DNA of 64,000 bases from Bradyrhizobium sp. CB2312 (GTDB lineage: Bacteria; Pseudomonadota; Alphaproteobacteria; Rhizobiales; Xanthobacteraceae): the NCBI RefSeq assembly GCF_029714425.1, contig NZ_CP121668.1, positions 806,001 through 870,000 of the forward strand. Direction: 5' to 3'. The notes beneath the pieces are model-generated. The model did no database searches, was not told where the DNA came from, and saw only the letters and a list, made by a program, of their open reading frames with translations. How positions within the stretch are numbered: the stretch's first letter is position 1; each line of letters starts with the position of its first letter. The position numbers and the translations under genes were made by a program. Below are positions 6,531 through 14,600 of the stretch, piece by piece.

Positions 6531-9416
6531 ATGTCGCGGATTGTAAAGCATAAAAAGAGTGCGTTGCGAGCCGCCTTGCTGGCCTCGACGGCCCTGGCGG
6601 TGATGCTGCCGGCCACGGGGCCGGCGCGTGCACAGAACGCGACCTGGCTGCTCAACCCGGCCACCGGCGACTTCAACACCGCCGCCAACTGGGTCCCCGC
6701 GACGGTGCCGACCGGCACCGCCGTCTTCGGCGCCTCCAACAGGACCCTGCTGACGTTCTCGGCCGACACCTCGGTTGGCGGCTGGACGTTCAACGCGGGC
6801 GCGTCGAACTATCGCTTCTTCACCGGCCATCTTCTCCTTTTCCAGGGCGCCGGCATAGACATTCAGGGCGGCAGCGCCGCCATCACCAATACCGGCGAAC
6901 TGCGTTTCACCAACACCGCCACCGCCGGCAGTGTCGCCATCACCAATAACAGCGCCCTGAATTTTTTTGACACCAGCACAGCCGGCAACGCCGCCATCAC
7001 CAACAACCGCGGCCTAATTTTTTTTGACGCCACCACCGCCGGCAGCGCCACCATTACCAATGGCAGCTTCGCCAGTCTGTTTTTTGCGGCCTCAACCACC
7101 GCCGGCAGCGCTGTTATCACCAATACCAATAGCGGCACTGTGCAGTTCCTGGACAACAGTACGGCCGGCAACGCCGTTATCACCAATAGCGGCACTGTGC
7201 AGTTCCTGGACAACAGTACGGCCGGCAACGCCGTTATCACCAATAGCGGCACTGTGCAGTTCCTAGACAACAGTACGGCCGGCAACGCTGCCATCACCAA
7301 TACCGCTTCCGGCAGCGTGGATTTCACCGCCTCGACCGGGCCCAACAACGATCACAAGCTCAGCGCCGGCTCGCTCGACGGCAGCGGCACCTTCAGCCTC
7401 GGACGAAACGAACTGACGGTCGGCGGCAACAATCGCTCGACCAACGTCACCGGCGTCATCAACGACGGCGGCCTTGGCGGCTCGCTGGTGAAGGCCGGCA
7501 CCGGCACCATGATCCTGTCGGGTATCAACACCTACACCGGGGGCACGACCGTCTCGGCCGGCACGCTGCAGATCGGCAATGGCGGCACCACCGGTTCGAT
7601 CGTCGGGAATGTCGCCGACAACGGCACGCTCGCCTTCAACCGGTCGGACGCTGTGAGCTTCGGCGGCGTGATCTCCGGCACCGGCGCGTTGCAGCAGAGT
7701 GGCACGGGCACGCTGACGCTATCGGGCGTCAACACCTATACCGGGGCCACTACGGTCAACAGCGGAACGTTGCGCGCTGGATCCGCGGATGCGTTCGGGG
7801 CCAGCAGCACGTTCGCCATCGCCGCCGGCTCGTTCCTGGATCTGAATGGTTTCAATAGGACGTTCGGTTCCTTGAGCGGCGCCGGTACCGTTACCGGCGC
7901 CAACAGCACGATCACCGGGACGTTCGCGCCGGGCAACGGCACGCCGGGCTCGTCCATGGCAATGGTCGGCAACCTCGCGTTCCAGTCTGTCGCGCAATAC
8001 CTGGTGCGGATCAATCCGGCGACGGCGAGCTTCGCCAACGTCACCGGCACGGCGACACTGGGCGGCGCGACGGTCAATGCGGCATTCGCCCCGGGCAGTT
8101 ATGTCGCCAGGCAATACACCATTTTGACGGCCGGCAGCGTCAGCGGCACGTTCAACACCGTGGCCAACACCAACCTGCCGTCGAACTTACACACCACGTT
8201 GAGTTACGACGCCGGCAACGTCTTTCTGAACCTGGCGTTGAGCTTCGCGATCCCGTCGGGCCTCCAGGGCAACCAGACGAAGGTCGGCAACGCGCTGACC
8301 AATTTCTTCAACACGACCGGCGGCATCCCCATGACGTTCGCGGCGCTGACGCCGGGACAATTGACGCAGGCCTCCGGCGAGGGTGCAACGGGTTCGCAGC
8401 AGACCACGTTCGGCGCGATGAACCAGTTCATGGGCATCATGACCGATCCGTTCGTCGCCGGGCGCGGCGACGCCGTCGGCGCGCCTCCGCTTGCTTATGC
8501 CGAAGAGCATTCGGTCGCGAACGCCTATGCGATGTTCACCAAGGCGCCGCTCGCCAACCATGACGATCCGCGCTGGAACGTCTGGGCGGCGGGCTTTGGT
8601 GGATCGCAGAGCACGGATGGCAACAATGCGCTGGGATCCAACGCCACCACGAGCCGTCTGGTCGGGACCGCCGCCGGCGCCGATTACTGGGTTTCGCCAC
8701 GGACGCTCGCCGGCTTCGCGCTGGCCGGCGGCGGCACCAGCTTCAGCGTGACGGGTGGCGGCAGCGGCCGCTCCGACCTGTTCCAGGCCGGCGCCTTCGT
8801 CCGCCACACGGTCGGCGCGGCCTATCTCTCGGGCGCGCTGGCCTATGGCTGGCAGGATGTCACCACCGATCGCACGGTGACGATTGCCGGCGTCGACCGG
8901 TTGCGCGCGCAGTTCAACGCCAACGCCTTCTCCGGCCGTGCCGAAGGCGGCTACCGCTACGTGACGCCGTGGATCGGCGGCGTCGGCCTCACGCCTTACG
9001 CTGCCGCGCAGTTCACGACCTTCGATCTGCCCGCTTACGCCGAACGGGCCGTCTCCGGCGCCAATACCTTCGCGCTGGCCTACGGCGCGCAGAGCGTCAC
9101 CGACACCCGCGGCGAGCTCGGCCTGCGCGCCGATAAATCCTACGCGATGCCGAACGCCGTCCTCACCTTGCGGGGGCGGGCCGCATGGGCCCACGACTTC
9201 AATCCGGACCGCGCCATCGGCGCCACCTTCCAGACGCTGCCCGGCGCGAGCTTCGTCGTCAACGGCGCGGCCCAGGCCGCCAATTCCGCGCTCACCACCG
9301 CCTCCGCCGAAATGAAATGGATCAACGGCTGGTCGGTGGCGGCAACCTTCGAAGGCGAGTTCTCCAACCTCACCCGCAGCTATGCCGGCAAGGGCGCCGT
9401 TCGCTATCAGTGGTGA
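6531..9416 (+). CDS. Autotransporter with PATR-type passenger and beta-barrel domain
   Basis: A 961-aa type V secreted protein. It has an extended signal peptide ending near GPARAQ (about residue 35), a beta-helical passenger with a tandem array of ITN-containing repeats (about residues 110-260), autotransporter-associated strands GTGTMILSGINTYTGGTT and GTGTLTLSGVNTYTGATT, and a C-terminal beta-barrel of about 270 residues beginning near DDPRWNVWAAGFGG and ending VRYQW. The terminal aromatic residue is typical for BAM-dependent insertion. The start is the ATG at 6531; a GTG directly before it would add one residue. No protease or lipase motif is visible, so an adhesin-like surface role is inference. 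It lies inside the scar-bounded region, which suggests accessory status. Confidence 0.93.
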   Translation: MSRIVKHKKSALRAALLASTALAVMLPATGPARAQNATWLLNPATGDFNTAANWVPATVPTGTAVFGASNRTLLTFSADTSVGGWTFNAGASNYRFFTGHLLLFQGAGIDIQGGSAAITNTGELRFTNTATAGSVAITNNSALNFFDTSTAGNAAITNNRGLIFFDATTAGSATITNGSFASLFFAASTTAGSAVITNTNSGTVQFLDNSTAGNAVITNSGTVQFLDNSTAGNAVITNSGTVQFLDNSTAGNAAITNTASGSVDFTASTGPNNDHKLSAGSLDGSGTFSLGRNELTVGGNNRSTNVTGVINDGGLGGSLVKAGTGTMILSGINTYTGGTTVSAGTLQIGNGGTTGSIVGNVADNGTLAFNRSDAVSFGGVISGTGALQQSGTGTLTLSGVNTYTGATTVNSGTLRAGSADAFGASSTFAIAAGSFLDLNGFNRTFGSLSGAGTVTGANSTITGTFAPGNGTPGSSMAMVGNLAFQSVAQYLVRINPATASFANVTGTATLGGATVNAAFAPGSYVARQYTILTAGSVSGTFNTVANTNLPSNLHTTLSYDAGNVFLNLALSFAIPSGLQGNQTKVGNALTNFFNTTGGIPMTFAALTPGQLTQASGEGATGSQQTTFGAMNQFMGIMTDPFVAGRGDAVGAPPLAYAEEHSVANAYAMFTKAPLANHDDPRWNVWAAGFGGSQSTDGNNALGSNATTSRLVGTAAGADYWVSPRTLAGFALAGGGTSFSVTGGGSGRSDLFQAGAFVRHTVGAAYLSGALAYGWQDVTTDRTVTIAGVDRLRAQFNANAFSGRAEGGYRYVTPWIGGVGLTPYAAAQFTTFDLPAYAERAVSGANTFALAYGAQSVTDTRGELGLRADKSYAMPNAVLTLRGRAAWAHDFNPDRAIGATFQTLPGASFVVNGAAQAANSALTTASAEMKWINGWSVAATFEGEFSNLTRSYAGKGAVRYQW
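7131..7301 (+). repeat. Three 57-bp tandem repeats in the autotransporter passenger
   Basis: Units at 7131-7187, 7188-7244 and 7245-7301 each encode SGTVQFLDNSTAGNA(V/A)ITN. Units 1 and 2 are identical and unit 3 differs at only a few bases. The preceding sequence (6880-7130) holds older, diverged versions of the same 19-23 aa unit, so the array seems to be expanding. The unit length is a multiple of three, so copy changes keep the frame. Confidence 0.95.
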
Positions 9417-9476
9417 GAGATCCAGAAACTATAATGTAATTTCAAATACAAACGAGTTCGCAGTCTTATTCCGAAT

Positions 9477-9489
9477 GGCGCGCCATTTC
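9477..9489. repeat. Solo att-like core GGCGCGCCATTTC
   Basis: This is identical to the 13-bp core at the tRNA-Arg 3' end and in tail scars 1 and 2. It is preceded by an AT-rich flank (9437-9476) that resembles the flank left of the second element (16743-16786). No tail or recombinase sequence is attached here, so it may be an empty or decayed target site. Confidence 0.45.
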
Positions 9490-9538
9490 ATTCTCCGTAC
9501 ATGCGCCATAGGCGCATTCGATTGTCCTCCCCTCCACC

Positions 9539-10116
9539 ATGCGCGCCGGCCTCATCGTTCTGACCGTGTTCGTCTGTGCAAACTTTGCGCAGGCTGCGGG
9601 CAGCCGGGCGCGCCTAGCTGCTGCGCTTGCGATCTTTGTCGCCGAACTTGCTGCCGAAAAGACGCTCGGTCCGTGCCTCATCGACGGCGATACATGGATG
9701 GAATATGCGGTTCCCGTCGGCCTCGCACGAAAATACCTCCGCCTGAGGGCGCACGAGGACGTTGCCCCCGTGCCGCCGCCCCCGCCGATCGCTACGCTTG
9801 ACCCGGACGGCGCGCGACGCGAAGTCTTTTGCAGCAAACAGGAAAGTCGCGCACGTCGCGACGCGGCGGTCGCCACCCTTCGGCCGGGAGAGCGGACCGT
9901 CCACCTGACCCTCGGCTATGCATTCCCGGTATTCGATGCCGCGGTCCACACGGCGATTGTCATCGTCGGGCGCGACGTCAACACGTGGCATCGCGGCGAT
10001 GGCGGCTCCGACCCGCGGTCGTCAGGGGAATGTTTGGCATCGCGCATGTCTACAGGAAGCGCGGCGACCGCTGGGACCTCATCGTCGACGAGGAGGTCTG
10101 TTCGGGGCTTTATTGA
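9539..10116 (+). pseudogene. Secreted hypothetical protein with frameshift
   Basis: The first part reads MRAGLIVLTVFVCANFAQAA, a signal peptide, followed by a mature region with a proline run and ending about VNTWHRGDGGSDPRSS near 10020. In that frame the rest is low-complexity and runs on to 10237. In the next frame from 10021 the sequence reads MFGIAHVYRKRGDRWDLIVD and then EEVCSGLY with a TGA at 10114-10116, which looks like a genuine protein end. A one-base frame change near 10016-10025 would join them into a protein of about 192 aa. It is either a real frameshift mutation or a sequencing error. I do not recognise the family. Confidence 0.55.
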
Positions 10117-10281
10117 CCAGGAAATGCTGACGACGCTCTTCGAGTTTTGCGCACTGTACCTGGGCACCAATACGCCAGCCGGCGGGCATGGTTCCCTCTG
10201 GTATTGTTTAGGACCTTTGGGGCGCGGCGAGCGTTAAGTCGATAGCACCGGGGCAGGACCGCGAACCCCGGAGTTCGGATC

Positions 10282-10566
10282 ATGAGCACGATCCCTGCGG
10301 ACCTCGAAAGAAAGTTCGAACAACGGTGGGCCGCCAGATTGGCGCGACCCGTTCCACCGGCTCCATTTGTGCGCCCCGCCTGTCCGAGGTGCAAGGCCCA
10401 GATGATGCTCGTCAGCATCGAGCCAGAAAGCCCAAGCGTGGACTTGCACATGTTTCGATGCGCTGTTTGCAATCACGAACTTACGATCTTCGCAGCGCAT
10501 GAAGATGCAATGCATTCCAAGGCCCTTGGCCGCTGGCTTCAAGGCGATTTACACCCACGGAAGTAA
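10282..10566 (+). CDS. Small zinc-ribbon hypothetical protein
   Basis: A 94-aa protein with two CxxC pairs, CPRC (about residues 34-37) and CAVC (about 60-63), spaced like a zinc ribbon, with RCKAQMMLVSIEPESPSVDL between them. Short proteins of this pattern (CPRC...MxLVSIEP...F.C..C) are frequent in Bradyrhizobium and have no known function. It lies in the small-gene segment between the solo core (9477) and tail scar 2 (11108), so it may be cargo of a decayed element. The ATG follows the spacing GTTCGGATC, with only a weak ribosome site. Confidence 0.8.
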   Translation: MSTIPADLERKFEQRWAARLARPVPPAPFVRPACPRCKAQMMLVSIEPESPSVDLHMFRCAVCNHELTIFAAHEDAMHSKALGRWLQGDLHPRK

Positions 10567-10727
10567 CCCACGCTGCAAGTCGTGGCCGAAGGCGAGATGC
10601 CGCGGCTGCCAGAAGGTTTCAGGGGTGAGCTCGACAAGAACGGTTGGTCGACTTGCACGAAGCGGCGATGTCCTCAATGCATCCGCCGCTCTGACTGGTC
10701 TTCACCAACCCGCCGGCCGGGTATGGC

Positions 10728-10958
10728 ATGACTATGTCCGATGACTGGACCAAACGAGCGACGAGCATCCTTCGAGAACTTCATGCTGCTGAGGCAGAGC
10801 TAATCGGCAGGGGTATTATCCTGACCGACGGTAAGGCGGGGACGGTTGATCACGTCTTCCTTGACGAGGTGCACGGGCTCCGGATCTCGATCGGTGGCCA
10901 CGACGGCAAGTGGCCGATTTCGACTGTGAAGCTTCTAGACTCCGGTTCCACCGGATAG
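10728..10958 (+). CDS. Small conserved hypothetical protein
   Basis: A 76-aa soluble protein, MTMSDDWTKRATSILRELHA at the start and a beta-rich core GKAGTVDHVFLDEVHGLRIS followed by HDGKWPISTVKL. The pattern suggests a small SH3- or PRC-like barrel, but I cannot assign a family. An in-frame ATG at 10734 (MSDDW) is an alternative start. It lies in the same scar-bounded segment as the zinc-ribbon gene. Confidence 0.7.
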   Translation: MTMSDDWTKRATSILRELHAAEAELIGRGIILTDGKAGTVDHVFLDEVHGLRISIGGHDGKWPISTVKLLDSGSTG

Positions 10959-11107
10959 CGCAGGCAGTCGATCCTGGGATTGACCAAGAAGGCCGCTGTC
11001 GAGGGGTAACCTAACCGGACCACCCTGCGAAACAGGGGAGACAGCCGGCGATGACGAGCAGCGGAAGGATCGTAGGCCGTCGCGGCTGGAGCGAGTAGTC
11101 GGCCATC

Positions 11108-11168
11108 GCATCACAGCGCTACGGCGAAGTAATAGTGCGCATCTTCATCGGCCGTGGCGCGCCATTTC
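11108..11168 (-). repeat. Recombinase C-terminal tail scar, copy 2
   Basis: The minus strand reads KWRATADEDAHYYFAVAL then TGA. Relative to copy 1 there are two silent and two amino-acid-changing differences in 18 codons, and the stop is kept. It ends with the same core GGCGCGCCATTTC. The sequence to its left (10990-11040) also resembles the sequence left of copy 1 (5879-5930), with GGCCGCTGTCGA(A/G)GGGTAAC shared, so the conserved element end is longer than the tail. Confidence 0.8.
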
Positions 11169-11223
11169 CGCTTCGCTTGCGATGCCGCCAATCAATGGTG
11201 GCCTTTGCTGCGCTTCCCGTGGC

Positions 11224-11544
11224 TTACGGGATCCTTGCGGCGACGTTGGGCCGGTTCTGTTTGAGCCAGGCAACGGCCTCGGGTCCATCGACGACGCACT
11301 CGAAGGTTTCCCAGGTCGGGTCCTCCAGGGATTCCGATTGCAGTCGCTTCACCGCATATTCGACGAGGTCGTGCAGGCCTTCGTATCCCCGTCGGTGCTC
11401 GAGGGACTCTGCAATCGCCGTGCTGGTCCATCCTCGTTGGGCCAAATCGACGATGCTCGGAGGATCAGCCTCGCTGAACCACGGCGTGGCATCGAACTCG
11501 ATGCAGCGGACATTGTCGGCGGTATGGCAAGTGGCGTGGATCAT
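11224..11544 (-). CDS. Conserved hypothetical protein
   Basis: A 106-aa acidic protein beginning MIHATCHTADNVRCIEFDAT and containing GWTSTAIAESLEHRRGYEG and DPTWETFECVVDGPEAVAWL. It has no signal peptide or membrane segment. I do not recognise a domain; the middle looks helical. It sits between tail scar 2 and repeat C and reads in the same direction as NAD-glutamate dehydrogenase. A coding call is supported by the regular composition and by the lack of a competing frame. Confidence 0.65.
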   Translation of the reverse strand: MIHATCHTADNVRCIEFDATPWFSEADPPSIVDLAQRGWTSTAIAESLEHRRGYEGLHDLVEYAVKRLQSESLEDPTWETFECVVDGPEAVAWLKQNRPNVAARIP

Positions 11545-11563
11545 TGGATTCCGCCGTCCTGCG

Positions 11564-11668
11564 CTAAAGCATGATCCGGAAAAGTGCGTAGCGGTTTTCC
11601 GAAAAGATCATGCTCAAACAACAACCTAAAGCGCGATGATGATTCATCTTCATGCCATCGCGCTCTAG
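11564..11668. repeat. Rhizobiales-type interspersed repeat, family C (copy 1)
   Basis: About 105 bp with inverted ends CTAAAGC/GCGCTCTAG, internal hairpin ATGATCCGGAAAAGTGCG / CGGTTTTCCGAAAAGATCAT and the central string CAACCTAAAGCGCGATGA. Full copies are at 28518-28621 and 50191-50295, and a degenerate copy at 29270-29347. In three of four places it abuts or lies close to a gene end. I recognise it as a common repeat of the order. Confidence 0.85.
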
Positions 11669-11689
11669 CATTGCACGTCTCGCACGCCC

Positions 11690-14600
11690 TCAGGCTTTGA
11701 CCAGGTCCCCCAGCAGGTTCGCCGCCACCATCAGCTTGGCGAGCGTCAGGCCGCCGGCGGCAATCTCTTCGACCGCACGGCGGATGCGCGTCGCCTCGGG
11801 ATGAGCTGCAAGCCAGGTCTCCGCAGCCTGCTGACCGGATTGGCCGATCGTCAGCATGTCTGCGGCCAGGCGTCTTTCGGCAGCCGCGATCAGGTCGACG
11901 GCGCGGTCGATGGCGAGGCGTTCGAAATGATCGCCTGCCGGCACGTTGCGCGCAGCGGCGGTGATGCGGTCGAGACGGAAATTGGCCTCGGCGGCAAAGA
12001 ACGTCGCGGCGGCATCACCGATGCTACGGCCGGTGCGCTCGGCGACCGTCACGATATCAGGCGCCGAGACCAGGGCATCGAGATCGGCGAGCTCGCCGGC
12101 AAGGCCGGCCGGGACGCCAGCTTCGGTGAGATCCTGCCGACGCTTGCTGCGCACGGCCTGCATGTCCGGTGGCAAGGAATTGTCGAGGGAGGCTCTGATC
12201 TCCCGGATACCCGGGCCGAAACGCGCGATCACTGCCTCCAGGCCATCCCCAAAATCGACATTGCGCACGTACCAGACCATGCGGGAGAGCAGGAGATCCT
12301 GGATCGCCGCGTAGAGGCTGAGCTGCAACTGTCCGTCGATGAGAGTGTCGAGCGCGTCGATCGCGTCATTAAGCCGCCTGAGCTCGTAGATCGCGTCCAC
12401 CGCCACCTGGGCCATGACGATGGTCGAGATATCGGCGTCGGTCTCGTCGGTCAGGCGCACGATGCAGGCCGGGCCCCCGCGGTTGATCACGGCATTGACG
12501 AGACTGGTCGCGATGATCTCGCGTCGCAGTCGATGGAGCTCGACCGCGGCCGGGAATTTGTCGAGAACCTCGCGCGGAAAATACAGCGACAGTCTGCGGG
12601 CGAGATAAGGATCGTCAGGCACGCCGGTTTCGAGCAGGTCACTGTAGAGCGTCAGCTTGGCATAGGCGAGCAGCACGGCGAGCTCGGGCCGTGTCAGGGA
12701 CAGCCCGCGCCTGGTCCGTTCGGCGATCGCGGCGTCGTCAGGCAGGAATTCGACGGCGCGGCTGAGCAGGCTGCGTTGCTCGAGCGACTGCATCAGGCGC
12801 GTGAGGAAGCCGGTCTCGGCCACGCCCTTGCGTTCGGCGAGCGAGAGCGCCAGCGTCTGCAGATAGTTGTTGCGCAGGACCAGCTCACCGACTTCGCCGG
12901 TCATCGCGGCAAGCAAGGTGTTGCGGTCAGCCGGGCTGAGGCGTCCCTCGCGCTCGGGGCGCGCCAATGCGATCTTGATGTTGACCTCGACGTCGGACGT
13001 ATTCACGCCGGCCGAATTGTCGATCGCGTCGGTGTTGAGCTTGACGCCCTTCTGCGCCGCTTCGATGCGGCCGCGCTGGGTGACGCCGAGATTGGCGCCT
13101 TCGCCGATCACCCTGGCGCGAACGTCGCTCCCGCTAATGCGGATCGGATCGTTGGCGCGGTCGCCGGCCTGATCGTCGCTCTCCGCCGACGACCGGACAT
13201 AGGTGCCGATGCCGCCGAACCACAAGAGGTCCGCGCGCGCCTTCAGGATCGCCGTCATCACCTCGAAGGGCGTGGCCTGCTCCTTGTCGAGATCGAGCAG
13301 GGCGCGCACTTCGCCCGCGAGCGGGATCGCCTTGAGCGAGCGCGAGAACACGCCGCCGCCCTGCGAGATCAGCGATTTGTTGTAGTCCTGCCAGCTCGAT
13401 CGCGGCAGGTCGAACAGGCGCTTGCGTTCGGTGAAGCTGATCGCCGGATCCGGCGAGGGATCGATGAAGATGTCGCGGTGATCGAACGCGGCAACGAGCT
13501 TCGTCGCCGGCGAGAGCAGCATGCCGTTGCCGAAGACGTCGCCGGACATGTCGCCGACGCCGACCACGGTGAAAGGCATGGTCTGAATGTCGGTGCCGAG
13601 CTCGCGGAAGTGGCGCTTGACCGCCTCCCAGGCGCCGCGCGCCGTGATCCCCATCTTCTTGTGGTCGTAGCCCTGGCTGCCGCCGGAGGCGAAGGCATCG
13701 CCGAGCCAATGGTTCTTCTCGGCCGAGATCGCGTTGGCGACGTCGGAGAAGGTGGCGGTGCCCTTGTCGGCGGCGACGACCAGATAGGGATCGTCGCCGT
13801 CATGCCGCACGGTCAAGTCGGGCGGCACCACGATGTCGCCGTCGAGATTGTCGGTGAGTTCGAGCAGCGAGCGCACGAAGATGCGATAGGCTTCGGTGCC
13901 CTCCGCGAGCCACGCCTCGCGATCGGAGGGCGGCGGCAGGCGCTTGGGCACGAAGCCGCCCTTGGCGCCGACCGGCACGATCACGGCGTTCTTGACTTGC
14001 TGCGCTTTCACGAGGCCGAGGATCTCGGTGCGGAAATCCTGCGGCCGGTCGGACCAGCGCAAGCCGCCGCGCGCAACCTTGCCGAAGCGCAGGTGAATGC
14101 CTTCGACGCGCGGTGAATAGACGAAAATCTCGTAGAGCGGTCGGGGAGGGGGCAGATCCTCGATCTTGCGCGCGTCGAACTTGAAGGAGATCACCGGGCG
14201 CGGATGTCCGTCCGCGCCGACCTGCCACAAATTGGTGCGGATGGTCGACTGCACCAGATTGGTGAAACGGCGCAGGATGCGGTCTTCATCGAGCGAGGCG
14301 ACGGATTTGAGCTGCTCCTCGATCTCGGCAAGGAGAGTTATCTCGCGCGCCGAACGCTCGCGATCGGTCAGGACGAGGCGCGGATCGCGGCGGGCCTGGA
14401 ACAGCGCGACGAGGTTGGCCGTGATCGCGGCGTTCTTGCGCAAGGTCTCCCACATATAGTCCTGGGTGAACGGTGCGCGGATCTGGTGCAAGTAGCGCGA
14501 CAGCGCCCGGATGGTCGAGACTTCCCGCCAGCCCAGAGCCGTTCGCAGGATCAAGGCATTGTACCCGTCGGATTCGGCGCGATCGGTGACCACCGCCATG

